Assembly (NCBI GenBank): GCA_032622095.1
Contig: CP136067.1
Location: forward strand, 196,068,052 to 196,132,051
Direction of reading: 5' to 3'
DNA: 64,000 nt
Source of the DNA: Siphonodentalium dalli
Lineage: Eukaryota > Mollusca > Scaphopoda > Gadilida > Siphonodentaliidae
The notes under the pieces are model-generated. The model did no database searches and was not told the DNA's origin. It worked only from the letters and a program-made list of their open reading frames with translations. Positions 1-12,839 of this stretch are shown piece after piece; the first letter of the stretch is position 1, and the number at the start of each line of letters is the position of its first letter. Made by a program: the position numbers and the translations under genes.

Positions 1-364
1 GTTAGAGGTCATAACGTTAGATCACGTTAACGCTTAACCGGCCGGTGCATTTAACTTTTTCAGACGTCTTGACGATATCTCGGGCACCGATGGTAATTTA
101 TCTTTACGTTGAAACTTGATAATTAATGAGCGTGTGTATATGAGGCGCGTTTATATACTTGAGTGGAAATCAAATCGGGTTAAACTGGCGGATTTTTACG
201 GACGAAATTTGATGCATAGGGTATCTCGGTATCCGCTGGGCCAATTTCCCTGTATCCGCTGGGCCTATTTCCACCATTTTTGGGGTGTTGGTGTTTGACC
301 CCACCTGACCTTCAAAATGGTCAATTCAAGGTCAAAGCCCGGACGAAGTCGGGTCACCTTCTAG
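1..364 (+). mobile_element. Helitron-like non-autonomous element, 3' part (cut by window edge)
   Basis: The stretch is nearly identical to 46211-46580, where the complete 3' half is present; this copy lacks 6 bp within the repeated TGACCTTGACC motif. It ends with an imperfect hairpin (CCCGGACGAAGTCGGG, about 333-353) followed about 10 bases later by CTAG at 361-364 and then T. A short hairpin upstream of CTRR is the hallmark of Helitron 3' ends. No Rep/helicase coding sequence is present, so it is non-autonomous. The 5' end lies outside the window. Confidence 0.75.
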
Positions 365-497
365 TTATATATATGTAAGTTACACATTGTGTAAAATGTA
401 GACCGGCCATCCACACTCATTGTAAATATTATGTATATATGTTTTGCATTGTTCTACCTTAAATGGTAGCTTACGCAATAAAGCATTCATTCATTCA
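365..497 (+). other. Possible 3' tail of a degraded retroelement
   Basis: An AATAAA signal at 477-482 is followed at once by (ATTC)3 at 484-496. That is the arrangement at the 3' end of many L2/CR1-type LINEs. No coding sequence remains upstream. Weak call. Confidence 0.3.
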
Positions 498-2190
498 CAT
501 TGCTTCAGGAGTTTCCATATCGTCCAGTCAGTAGTGGGGTCTGTGTGGACCAATCGGAAAGTATTAAGAGATGGGTTGCTGTCAACAGATAACGACCAGG
601 CAGTCGAGTAATGATCCGAAACAGCTTTCTTGTAGATACTTTTGCATGCTGCTTCTGATGGAAATTGACCAGTACACACTAAACACACGAGGGTCAATGT
701 TGGAAGGTTGAGAATTCCGGAGGTTCAATTGGTCTCTCACGGGGAACAAATTGCCTATCCTGGGGTGCACACTAAACATTGGGGTTTAAGATTCGAGGGG
801 TAAGTTAATTGGAGACTTGATTCCATAGTTTTGCGTGGCAACGAGGGGTCGTTTTCAATCTCACTGAGACTCATTTGAACTCTCCCGTGAGATATTACTT
901 AATTGGAGGAACGAGATGTGGAAATTGGGGGGTTCCGCAAAAAACGTGCTAATCTCATTGGTGCACGTGATATATTTGGAGATTCGCTTTCAGATTCACA
1001 TTTTATAGATCATGCCGGACGATTTTGTCTCCGGAAAATTGGTTGAATGGGGCCTCTCCGCCCTCTCGGCGGACCTGCAACAACGATTTAGTGGTAAGTA
1101 TTTTTTGTATCCATGTAGGTAACACAGATAACGAAACTTGAACTGTGTTTGCTATTGCATGATGGTCATGCAAATGTTTCAAAAATCAAATTGAGAGCAT
1201 GTGTGTAGTTAACAGTCTAAAAATAGAATGTGTCGATCGAACACATTTGTGATCGAGGTGAGACGACATAAAATAACTCGGAATTAGGAAAATGTTGCAT
1301 TCCACAATGACAATGTCATGTTGCAATATTGCCTTGACACATTTCTGGGACTGCACCATATTCATAATTCATATAAAATTCAAGACAATAAACTATAAAT
1401 TATCTCTGTAGAATCTTCACAATCAAATCGTTTCGTTTTTTCCTCGTTTTGCATCTGTCGCCGTGGAAACGCAATACTTCACTTTTCACCACAACAAAAA
1501 AAACCCGCAAATTTCTACTATATACACGATAAGAAGAAGAATAGACTATATATATATCGATAATGTATTGGAACATGTATCAATAACACTTTATAGCAGG
1601 CAGCTAATTTTGGCTTGACATTTTCTTGTTCAGGTGATTTAGATCTACTGATTATTATTACCACTTTATAGGGCGTTCTCTAGTCTAGGCCATTGATAAT
1701 GTTTTTCGGGGCGTTCCAAATAGCGTATTGTTACCAAAACAGCGGGCCGCGGGCCGATAATGAGAAGCCTAGTTCAATATCGGCCCGCCGCCCGGAAACT
1801 ATAGATCTCGTTTATTATCGTGAGAGTTACGTCCCTTCAACTTCCGATTATTATGGCGTGTTTATTTCAAGAAAATAATGGGAAGATGTATCCGATTTCC
1901 TCGACACAAAAGTGGTTTTATGATTGGAATTCACGCCATACGATTGAATTATTGTATCAAGCGTAAGTATGCATTGATACTTTTAGCTGTCAACCTCTCA
2001 TTGGTTGTTACGCGTCTCCAATGCTGGGTTTTCCCCTGTCCTATTTTCGAGACTTCGTCAGTCCGTGTCAGCTGACAAGTCAAATGATATCAAACTTAAA
2101 TGTTCTTGAAAATATTTCTCTCTTAATCTACTTCATTATTCCACTAAATCCTCAAATGGGTCAAATGTCCAAAACTGTGGTAATAATAGT
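498..2190. other. Non-coding stretch, no gene recognised
   Basis: I see no supported exon, RNA gene or complete element. A GC-rich stem (GCGGGCCGAT at about 1749 pairing with ATCGGCCCGC at about 1779) lies in the middle and resembles the GGGCC-rich foldback at 2191-2367. It may be a degraded relative. Confidence 0.4.
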
Positions 2191-2367
2191 AATAACATGA
2201 TTTCATCGAGCATTATGGTTTATTAACGGCCCTCTGGAATGATTAACAGCCCTCGGGCCTATTATCGTCCCTCGACTTCGTCTCGGGCCGCTAATAGGCC
2301 CTTGGGCTGTTAATCATTCCAGCCGGGCCGTTAATAAACCATAACGCCCTCAAAAATCATGTTATTG
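2191..2367. repeat. Foldback hairpin element (~74-bp arms)
   Basis: Left arm 2191-2264 and right arm 2292-2367 are imperfect inverted copies, pairing AACATGATTT with AAATCATGTT, TTATGGTTTATTAACGGCC with its inverse, and GGCCTATTA with TAATAGGCC. The loop is about 27 bp and GC-rich. This is the structure of a foldback MITE. No coding capacity and no clear target-site duplication. Confidence 0.7.
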
Positions 2368-2529
2368 TAACATTGTTATATTATTTTGTCATGTACACTG
2401 TACAGTACAGGTCGGGCACACATCCAAAACGGTCTAGTACGTAGCTCGTTTTGTCTACTGTCGCCCGATTGAGCTACGTTTTTAATGTGATTTACACACC
2501 TTTTTGCGGATAGTCAGCTCAAGCAGTGA

Positions 2530-5500
2530 ATGGAACTCGCCCCATTAATCTCTTGCTCGAGATGTTCCTCCACCTCACCCCGCCCCACTCACCCTGTCCA
2601 TTACTATGCCCTTGAAATACCCATGCTCCACTTGCGAAAAATCAGTGCGAAATAACCAAGATTCCTTTGCTGTGACCTGTGTAATCAATGGATCCATCTA
2701 AGTTGTTCTAAACTTTCAAAAGCAGACTTCATAAAGCTTGTTGATGATGAAAAAACATGGTTTTGTCACCATTGTATTGCATCTATACTACCATTTAATC
2801 ATATAGAAGAAGAGGCACTGTTTCGGTTGGCTTTATTTGATATGAAACACGATTATGTTCATTCAAATGTCACCTCAAAAGATCCCTTACTAATGAACCC
2901 ATTCACCCTGAATGATGACTTTCGTAAGGAATCCCAACTGGATGACGATGACTATAACATAGACCCAATAAATGCTGAAAACTCCTCCAATTATATTCTT
3001 CTTGAAGAATTCAATGATAAACTGAAACAGTTGAATAAAAATATATCATCTTCAATAATTCATTTCAACATACGCTCTTTAATAAAAAATATAGATAAAT
3101 TATCTACTTTCCTTCATGCTTGTAGACATAGATTTGATATAATAGGCGTTACTGAAACATGGCTGACAGATGAGTCTCCAATTGATCTGACAAAAATGGG
3201 GAGTTACAGTTTATATGAAAACCATAGGAATGACAGAAAGGGGGGTGGGGTTGGAATATATGTTAATGATAACCTTAAAGCTCAAGTTCGAACAGACTTA
3301 TCTATATTCACGGAAAACTTTGAAAGCTTATTTATTGAAATCCCTGATCATAAAAACAAGAACCAACTAGTAGGTTGTATATATCGATGCCCCAATTCTG
3401 ATGTCGACACATTTCTTGAAAAACTTGAAACAGTTCTAACTCAAATACATAAAGAAAAAAAAGAATGCTTCCTGATGGGTGATTTCAACATAAACATAAA
3501 TAATGATAATACCAGTGGAAAGAACTTCTTAAACCTATTGAAGTCATTTATGTTCCTGCCAACAATAACTAAACCCACCAGAATTACAGAATTCAGCGCA
3601 ACCCTCATTGACAACATATTCTCCAACTGTCATCTCTCTTCATCATTTTACGCAGGTATTTTTGTGGAAGACATAACTGATCACTTGCCCATTTACCTTC
3701 TTGTGGATAATGGAGCCAAAAAAGTAACCAACAAAGATATTTTTATTTACCAAAGAGACTATTCAAAGAAAAACATAAAAAATTTCATCAACGATATCTC
3801 AGTGGCTGACTGGAGCACAGTACTTTATAACCAGGACTGCAATGAAGCCTATAACATATTTCATGGTAAAATAATGAGCACTTATAATCTTAACTTCCCA
3901 AAAAAGAGAAAGAAAGTCCAAATATCTAATAATCAAAATCCATGGATAACAACAGGTATACTGAACTCCATCAGAAGAAGGAATAAACTTTATAAAATAT
4001 TCATAAAAGACAGAACAAAATATAATAATGAGCAATACAAGAAGTATAGAAATAAAGTAAACTCAATTATTCGAACTTCTAAGCAGCATTTTTATCATAG
4101 TAAGTTCCAACAGTATGAAAGTAACATTAATGCTACATGGAAACTAATCAAAAACATTCTCAACAAAAAATCGAGTAACAGCACCACAACAGAGTTCTTA
4201 TATTAAAATAAATACATCAATGACAAGAAGGAAATTGCTGCCAAATTTAATGAGTTTTTCACGAATATTGGACCAAACCTTGCTGCCAAGATAACATCTT
4301 GTGAAAATCCTTCAGACTACCTTAATCAGCCCAAGACTTCTTCTTTTTTTACACACCCAACTGATGAATTTGAGATCCTTGATTTATTAAAAAATATCAA
4401 TTCTAAAAAGGCGGCAGGTATTGATGAACTGAAATGTTCTATTCTGAAGACATGTTCCGAATTTATTATTAAACCCATTACACATATCTGTAATCTCTCC
4501 CTATCTAATGGCATATTCCCAGATCTCATGAAGGTAGCTAAAGTTATTCCAATCTACAAATCTAAAGACCCAACAATTCTAAGTAACTACAGGCCAGTAT
4601 CTGTGCTACCCATTTTCTCAAAAATTCTTGAAAAACTGATGTACAACAGAATGGATAAATACCTTACAAAATACAATATTCTATATAGTAGCCAATATGG
4701 CTTCAGAAAAAATCACTCAACTATTCTTGCTTTAACTGATTTATTAGAAAAAATAACTCAAGCTTTAGATAAAAAAGAACACACCATTGGAGTATTTTTA
4801 GATTTATCCAAGGCATTTGACACAATAAACCACAATATAATGATTAATAAACTTGTACACTATGGTTGTCGGGGGGTTGCACTGAACTGGTTCCGCAGCT
4901 ACCTGTCAAATAGAAAGCAATCTGTACTGTACGAAGGCAACTTTTCATGCCAAACAAATATAACCTGTGGCGTGCCACAGTGATCAATACTTGGCCCTCT
5001 TCTCTTTCTTATATACATGAATGATCTTCCAAATGTGTGCAAAAAATTAAAGGTAATACTATTTGCTGATGATACAAATGCATTTTACTCAGATAAAGAC
5101 ATTATTAATGCTTATGATGTTGTTAACAAAGAAATGGAGGCAATGAACAAATGGTTTCTAGCTAACAAATTATCTTTAAATCTTGATAAAACAAACTATA
5201 TGCTTTTCACAAATACAGATCTTTGTAAGTCGTTAAATTTTCTACCGGAACTAAAAATTAATGATAAACTGGTCCAAAGGGTTAAAAACACTAAATTCCT
5301 AGGAATTAATATTGAAGAAACTTTGTCATGGGATTTACAAGTGGATACAATTATCAATAAATTATCTAGAAACCTAGGAGTCATGCGTAAGGTTAGTGAG
5401 TTTGTACCAAAGGATACGATGAAATCACTTTATTCGATACTTATTATCCCATATCTCACCTATTGTAATGCTATATGGAGTGCAACAACAGTGAAAAATC

Positions 5501-6640
5501 TTCAAAAACTTGAAAAAATACAAAACAGAGCAATTGCAACACTGTCATATGGAAATAATAAAAATACCCAGGAAATATGCAGGAAACACAACTTATTACT
5601 GCTTGAAGACATTGGAAATATGCAACTGCTTAAAATTTTACACGATTTCCACCACAAGAAACTCCCTAAATCACTGACTTCCCTATTTACAAGCCTACAT
5701 GATATCCATAATTACAATACACGGTCCAAAGCTAATTCAAATCTATTCTGTGTATTTAAAAGAACGAAAAAAGCAAAAAATGCCATATCAACCAGAGCCA
5801 GGTGCCTGTGGAATGAACTACCAACTGACTGCAAACTCAGAATAGAAATTGATAGCAATTACTCAAAATATCTGAAAGAATATTTCATTAACAAGCAACA
5901 TAAACCAACCTCCCCCACTGAATAGTACTCCTCCCTGGTTACCAACATGTACTCTAATATTAGTACAAAACAGAGTTCTGTCACCACAGGGCTATTCAGA
6001 TTAGGACAAGCTCCTTATTGTTTCATACTCTTAATGTATAATTCCTCCTACTCTGATTAGCCCTACATGATGAGGGAATGAACAGTCTGAATATTTCATC
6101 TGCATGTATTATATATCTAACGTGTCATCCCATACTGAAATCCGTACATTAACCAATGGAAAACTCAGAATGAACCAAATCTAATCTATCGAAACATGTC
6201 TCAACCTCTGCATCTATATATAGTAATTTCATGTATAAGTAAATAAATTCTAATATAATATTTAGATGTCCTGGATCGACTCATGTGGGTTGTGATATGA
6301 TGCATCTACATCAGGTCGCAGCATGAGAAGGAACTTGGTATTTACATGACCAATTATATCATTGCAACATGAAAATATACTGTGAACTGTGACATGCCCA
6401 CACCCCCCCCTGCCCACACCCCTCCCATACCCATCCCCAAAATCTTTATATTTGTCGCACACCATTGCACCACCTGTAAATATACACAGCAACTTTAATA
6501 TCAATATAATATTAATCTCATATATTTGTATAAGGGTCCTGCCCTCATAAGCCCAGCTTTTGTGGGATCCTGTTGTATATAACATGTTATTATTCTATAA
6601 ATATCAAATAAAAACTTATTGAATTGAATTGAATTGAATT
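2530..6640 (+). mobile_element. CR1/L2-like non-LTR retrotransposon (LINE), nearly full length
   Basis: The element carries a single long coding region (2606-5925; see the pseudogene entry), a 3' UTR of about 700 bp and a terminal pentanucleotide tail of TTGAA repeats at 6616-6640, just after AATAAA (about 6607). A short tandem-repeat tail instead of poly(A) is typical of the CR1/L2 branch. The 5' boundary is uncertain; non-homologous sequence is assumed upstream of about 2530. No flanking duplication was identified. Confidence 0.85.
2606..5925 (+). pseudogene. LINE ORF2-like protein: PHD finger, EEP endonuclease, reverse transcriptase (one frameshift, two stops)
   Basis: The ATG at 2606 opens a C4HC3 PHD finger (C-x2-C as CSTC, then CDLC, WIHLSC, WFCHHC), interrupted by a one-base deletion at about 2669 that shifts into the frame used thereafter. 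The endonuclease follows with HFNIRSL, VTETWL, MGDFNI, TLIDNIF and TDHLPI, all catalytic residues visible. An in-frame TAA (4204-4206) and a TGA (4981-4983, inside the motif that normally reads VPQGSILGP) interrupt it. Reverse transcriptase motif A is FLDLSKAFDTINH and motif C is FADD (about 5062). The C-terminal portion runs to TAG at 5923-5925. With three lesions in about 1,106 codons this is a young, recently inactivated copy. The PHD finger ahead of the endonuclease is known in several CR1/L2-group LINEs; the exact clade is inferred. Confidence 0.9.
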
Positions 6641-7327
6641 TTGACCTATTTTAACTCACCAACCAAACAACGTTTTAACAGCAACCTATTGATCATACTT
6701 CCGGGAATAGTTCCATCTTCGGTGATGAATATTGTATTTAATGTACATTTCAAGGTATTCCTCATTGCACAAGATTGTTATTAAAACCATTATGACCAAC
6801 ATCGACCGCTGTAGAAAATTTTCACACAAAATTAGCGTCGCCGTGTCGACAAAAGGCATTGCAGTTGAGAGTGGCAGAGAATATGGTAGCCTATTTTCGA
6901 TGCGCAAATTAGCGATTATAGTTTATATCGAAAAACAGTTGGTTTGAGGGTATAATATATAACTGAATACAGTTTGGTTAGCTGAATTCAGCTATTGTAG
7001 CTGTATTCTCACATTTGCCAGAGTACCTGCTTATTGCTTGTAGAAAATTTAGCAAACAATCTTTACATGTACATATCGAAAGGCCAGACATCTTCGGGTT
7101 TCCGATTCCGAATTTTTTTTGTATTTGTGACTTACTGCATCATTATGCGCATAAAAGGCATTAATTGTCACTTGTTTTTCTTCTTCCATTCCAAAATATG
7201 AAAGACCTGATATTGCACTGTCAATTGAATGTAGCAGAATGTCCATAAAAGCAATATTTGGTATTAAATACAACGTGATTGTTTTGGGCTGACTTTTGTA
7301 GTACATGTCCATCCGCGCGATATAAGC
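6641..7327. other. Non-coding stretch, nothing recognised
   Basis: Between the LINE tail and the hAT-like element I see only short open frames without domain features, and no repeat shared with the rest of the window. Confidence 0.4.
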
Positions 7328-8276
7328 TAGGGCTCTGCGAATATTCGAGATTCGATTCAATGTCGATATCGGGCAACCGAATCGGTCTGCTGATTCGGAT
7401 ATTTTCGAATCGATGTTACTTTGGTGTAGTGTCGTTTTTTTGCATCTAGAAATACATGTTCAGAATACACGTGCATTAACGTGCATTATGCAAATTATGT
7501 GCTTCGGTTGCAACCCGTGACGGTGATCAATCGCCGCATGTATTTGTAATCTGTATCGACACTGTATAAATTGTCTACACAGTGCTTGAGCGCTAGATGC
7601 GGAATTTAACTCAATTGATTTCGGTTGTAATTTATGTGTGCTTTCTAGGACCCCCTCCATGAAGACAAACTATATTGTGAATATGGGATGTTGGTGTGTG
7701 CATCTATTGTGGGTTGAAAAGTTTAACAGATAACCATCATTGCAATTACATGTATATAGCCGAACGGTGTACCCATGTCCAAGTGTGTCAAATGACTCAA
7801 ATCTGTATTATCTTTAATGTAGACAAGTGACTTCCATTTCATGGGGTTTGTGATACGTTTATTGAACTGTCTTTATGTGTCTTACTGTCACTCTTTGACT
7901 TCCATTTCATGGGGTTTGTGATACATTTATTGAACTGTCTTTATGTGTCTTACTGTCACTTTTTGGTGTCACGCTCGCCGGACACAGCTAGATAGAAATT
8001 CAATGCAACATATCCCGTGAGAATGACTTGCCTATGTCATGATTATCCTAAATAAAAAACACAAGATCCCTACTAGTACGGATGTTTATGGAGATTAACA
8101 TTGTTACACAGTATCTACTATCTAGTGACTTTTGCAGTTTTTTTCATGATACAAGAAAATAAACACATAAATAAACAATGTCAATGACTAGATGATTCGA
8201 TTCGATGTCGATATTGGGAAGAAGATTCGATATCGAGATTTGATTCGATGCAAATTCCTCGATTCGCAGATCCCTA
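7328..8276. mobile_element. Non-autonomous hAT-like DNA transposon
   Basis: The left end starts TAGGGCTCTGCGAAT and continues into ATTCGA/ATCGAT-rich sequence. The right end is the inverted equivalent, ATTCGCAGATCCCTA. Terminal repeats of the form TAGGG...CGAATCGAATCG are typical of hAT elements. The flanking 8-mers (ATATAAGC and CCCCAAGC) agree only in their last four bases, so the 8-bp duplication is not clean. No transposase remains in this 0.95-kb copy. A related solitary end is at 49561-49661. Confidence 0.65.
7829..7964. repeat. 68-bp tandem duplication inside the hAT-like element
   Basis: Two adjacent copies (7829-7896 and 7897-7964) start GACTTCCATTTCATGGGG and differ at only a few positions. 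The duplication is recent compared with the element ends. Confidence 0.85.
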
Positions 8277-9688
8277 CCCCAAGCACACCTACCCTTGGTT
8301 TAGCATTTCTTATACGTTTTGCGAAGGTTGTGTTTTTGTGGTGTAAATCTATAGACTTGACCGTTATTTCATAAAAGTAATAATTTACGAAAATAATATT
8401 ATATAACGTACATTACTTTGCTATGATGTAATTAAGCGAGCTGTTAACTAGGTTACGGGTCGGTACTTACTGTGGTGATACCACCATAATACCACTGTTA
8501 TCATCTTGCATCGCAGGTCACCGTGCTATTGGTGCTCGTTACCGCCATACACTGCGTTATTTTTTTCGTGACCACGTTCAATTTACTACAAACTGCCCTC
8601 CACCGTGTAGTGAAAACATGCGTGAAACAAACTACATGTAGGTGGCCTGCAGGAATCCAATTTGTGATCTCGGGAAGTTAAAAAAATACATTATTGTAAC
8701 TACAGAACACAATCCTACTCAAGATATTAAAATTTTCGTATTGCGATAATCGGCAACCGAAAAAGTTATATTGATCTTCTGTGCTAAGTTTTGTCGTGTT
8801 TTTTATTATATTCAGCTGATATACAATTAAATTGTTATCTGGATAAACCTGTCAAGGAGTGTATGCAGTCTGTAAGTTATAACTAGACCAAGGTTTCCTT
8901 AGTTAATTCTCAGTCGAGAGATACAGCGGTACTTAAATTAATTTTTGAGATGGACAGAATTCCCAGCTTGTGACAGCTAGCCTAGCTCATTAATATTCAT
9001 GCCTAATGGAGTTGTTAGTGAGGTAATGACGCTTAAGAGTAATTAGCTATTAAATATGAATTTGGCCTCCCATAGAAAACACTGTCTGATCTACACTCAA
9101 TTGTAAATATTTACATCTCGATTCGGGACGCAACAATCTTCGATAAGCTAATGCAGATGATTTTGCCATTAATATACGCATTGCATTTAATAAATATATA
9201 AGACTGTCGGTGTGTTGTAAATTTGGATTAATATTCATAAAAATAACTAGTTTGAGCAAGATTATTCTCCATTTCTTTTGATCACCCAACAAAATGTTTC
9301 ATATCACTTTAATACTGGCGCCATCAGTTTATTCCAGACAGACATCCCATATAAACTAAACTTTCGGTTAATTACACACATAATATTATAAAAGACTATT
9401 ATGTACTTGTTCGTCGTGTAAAACTAACTTTATAGATCATGCCACAAATCTATACTCTGGCTAACGCCTATAAAATTCATATATTCCATGCACCTGTCCA
9501 TAATCTTGGAACTTTTTGAAGTTTTGACGGGAACCTTAATGTAAAGTCGAAAATATAACTTGAGGAGAAATTGCATAAATTATTGTAAGCAAAGCAAAAT
9601 CGCTCACAAAATCACTTACATCATCAAATTTCGGGTTGGGTCCTTCAGTCAAGTAATAATGAAGAACTATTTTTCCTGTGTTATTTTT
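8277..9688. other. Mostly featureless; solitary end of the CTTAAGCGCAAAT family near 9040-9075
   Basis: At about 9046-9075 the sequence AATATGAATTTGGCCTCCC matches the right terminus of the element nested at 35478-36358. It is preceded by one degraded GCTTAAG word. No matching left end was found nearby. The rest of the stretch has no supported gene. Confidence 0.4.
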
Positions 9689-9722
9689 AGTCGAGTTTTT
9701 GAAGTTTTTCAAAAACTCGACT
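9689..9722. repeat. Perfect 15-bp-arm hairpin
   Basis: AGTCGAGTTTTTGAA (9689-9703) and its exact inverse (9708-9722) are separated by GTTT. It lies just before the 160-bp tandem array and probably marks one end of that repeat element. Confidence 0.8.
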
Positions 9723-9779
9723 TATGGTTTGACGAGGGACGGTTGGCTGGCGGGCGGCGGCAGGCGGACCTAAAGAATG

Positions 9780-10690
9780 CCTTATAACTTTGACATTTGT
9801 GAACGGATTCAAATTTTGTTTGGTATGGCAGTTGCTCCCAATGACTATTTACTGCCTGTAAAAATGGGTCACGTCCGAACTTTTTTACAAGAGTTATCCA
9901 TCTTAGATGGTTTTTAGTTAAGTTTTTCACCGATAGCGCGATAACTCACGCAAATATTAACCGATTTCAACAATATTTGGTATATGAGACTCTTGCAACA
10001 ATATCTCGGACGAGTTCGAAAACCAGGTTTGTCCGAATTATTTTCGCGGAGTTATGGGCCTTAGTTTGTCTATTTTTAGCAATTTTATCACCGATAGCGC
10101 GATAACTCGATGAAATATTAACCGATTTCAACCATATTTGGTATATGAGTCTCCTGCAACAATATCTCGGACGAGTTCGAAAACCAGGTTTGTCCAAATT
10201 TTTATTCGCGGAGTTATGGGTCTTAGTTTGTCTATTTTTAGCAATGTTATCACCATTAGCGCGATAACTCAATGAAATATTAACTGATTTAAACAATATT
10301 TGGTATATGCCGGAGTCTCTTGCAACAATATCTCGGACGAGTTCGAAAACTTGGTTTGTCCGAATTTTTTTCGCGGAGTTATGGGTCTTAGTTTGTCTAT
10401 TTTTAGCAATGTTATCACCGTTAGCGCGATAACTCAATGAAATATTAACCGATTTAAACAATATTTGGTATATGAGTCTCTTGCAACAATATCTCGGACG
10501 AGTTCAAAAACCTGGTTTGTCCGAAAAAAAATTCGTGAGTTATGAGTCTTAGTTTACAAGTCTATTTTAATAACAATTTTATCACTGTTAGTGCGATAAC
10601 TCAATGAAATATTAACAGATTCAATTGATATTTGGTATATAGGTCTATTGCAATAATATACCACCGTCCGACTTTTTTCCCCGAAGTTGT
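9780..10690. repeat. ~160-bp tandem repeat array (about five units)
   Basis: The word GCGCGATAACTC recurs at about 9937, 10097, 10259, 10424 and (as GTGCGATAACTC) 10591, a spacing of 160-167 bp. Each unit also carries ATATTTGGTATATGAG, AACAATATCTCGGACGAG and GAGTTATGGG. Units 2-4 are the most alike. Long minus-strand open frames here arise from the repetition, not from coding constraint. Confidence 0.85.
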
Positions 10691-10772
10691 GCACCTTATT
10701 GGCAGAAGTTTGGTTTGACGGGTGTGACTAATTACCGCCCGGGACCGCCCGGGTGGCCACACAAGCCTGTGG

Positions 10773-12155
10773 ACACAATATCTCGACGTTATAACGTAGC
10801 CACATGCCACCTGGGGGCAACATAGGAAAATTTACTCGCTCGTCTCCGGCCGGTCATATTAACCCCACAAATGCCGACATTGGCTAAAAGAGTGATTACT
10901 GGTGTCTTCGTGTGTTTTCAGACAGATTATTTTGGTGATTCTCGGTAGTGCAATACACATAAGTGTTAATTCCATATATTAACTCGTTGAGGCGTCCACG
11001 GCCGATGTTATTAACCCCTCAAATTCCAGTAAAACTGGTAAAATAGTCTATAAACAAAAAAAACCTTGGGACTGCCCGGGACACTATATCTCGAACAATA
11101 GCGACATACCCCACGAGGTCAACCTAGAAAATGTTACTCGCTCGCTCGACTTCGGCCGGTGTTATTAACCCCTCAAAATCCGATAAAATGGTATATAATC
11201 AAAACGAACATTGGGACCGCCGGGCGGCCCCCTGGGCACGTGGACACTATATCTCGACGTTATAACGTAGCGACATACCCCACAAGGTCAACCTAGAAAA
11301 TGTTACTCGCTCGACTCCGGCCGGTGTTATTAACCCCTCAAAATCCGATAAAATGGTATATAAACAAAATGAACACTGGGACCGCCCGGGCGGCCCCACG
11401 GGCCCGAGGACACTATATCTCGACGTTATAACATAGCGACATACCCCACGAGGTTAACCTAGAAAATGTTACTCGCTCGCTCGACTTCGGACGGTGTTAT
11501 TAACCCCTCAAAATCCTATAAAATGGTATATAAACAAACAAAACATTGGGACCGACCGGTGGGCCCCATGGGCCCGTGGACACTATATCTCGACGTTATA
11601 ACGTAGCGACATACCCCACGTGGTCAACATAGAAAATGGTACTCGCTCGCTCGACTCCGGCCGGTGTTATTAACCCCTCAAAATCCGATAAAATGGTATA
11701 TAATCAAAAAGAACATTGGGACCGCCCGGGTGGCCCCTGGGCCCGTGGACACTATATCTCGACGTTATAACGTAGCGACATACCCCACGTGGTCAACATA
11801 GAAAATGGTACTCGCTCGCTCGACTCCGGCCGGTGTTATTAACCCCTCAAAATCCGATAAAATGGTATATAAACAAAAAGAACATTGGGACCGCCCGGGC
11901 GGCCCCCTGGGCCCGTGGACACTATATCTCGACGTTATAACGTAGCGACATTCTCCACGAGGTCAACCTAGAAAATGTTACTCGCTCACTCGACTCCGGC
12001 CGGTATTATTAACCCCATAAAAATCCGATATTGGCTAAGAGGGCACGGAGAGCTCGGTGTCTTCTTTTGATTTCGGACAGCATATTTTAATGATGCATGG
12101 TAGTGCAATACCACCTGATAGTGACTTCCAGATATTGACTCGCTGACGCGTCAAC
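10773..12155. repeat. Left arm of foldback element: ~166-170-bp unit array
   Basis: The phrase GGACACTATATCTCGACG recurs at 11242, 11408, 11578, 11747 and 11917, with diverged versions at 10773 and 11079. The array is bracketed by two copies of a longer unit (10849-11003 and 11997-12155) that share ATTGGCTAA and TAGTGCAATAC. Units carry CCGGCCGGTGTTATTAACC and ACTCGCTCGCTCGAC. Confidence 0.85.
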
Positions 12156-12839
12156 ACAAAATCCCGCAAAATACCATATCACCATAAATATTCGGCCCTA
12201 CATGATCGTAAATATCGCAATTTTCTTGAATGTTTTCAATAAAAATTAATAACGTTACACCTACATGTATAATTTTTATATTTTGACAGGAGCGGGTGTA
12301 ATTGTGTTGAAATCGACAGCAACTGCTTGTCTGAAGAGAGCCGCGGCAGATGTTTGAATGTGTTGATATCAATTAGCAGTAAAACGGTATCGCAATTGTT
12401 ATAGTGTATACATTAACCCGTTCACAATAATCAGAAGACATATTGGCGGATTTAAAACGAAACTGTGTTTTCATAACACTTGGGGAAGACGAACAGGTAA
12501 TCTCGTGACAACAGTGGAGATTTGCGATGAGGTTTCCGTGTTTTTATTGCAATCGAAAATGGTCGTAATCCCAAAATCTTCTTGGTGCTAGACAATAACG
12601 ATCAATATGACGAAGAGAGTATTTGTGATACTGGAAACCCGTGTACTTAATTTGCTTACCGACCAATCACACGATATTTCGTTATGGGGTAGATTATATA
12701 TAATCGTGTGTGAATTAAAAATAAAATTTAATTCTAAATATCTTAAAATCATGCGACCACGTATTCGGTTCACGCTTCCATCCATGGTGCTGTATCCGTC
12801 TGCTCTACTGAAGCTGAAGACGAGTCAATATATTTCATA

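Noticed and set aside
9967-10461. 164-codon minus-strand open frame
   Set aside because: It is the 160-bp tandem repeat read three times; the same peptide recurs with each unit and no family is recognisable.
10773-12155. CRISPR-like array
   Set aside because: Repeats are about 168 bp with no short direct repeat/unique spacer structure, and the genome is eukaryotic.
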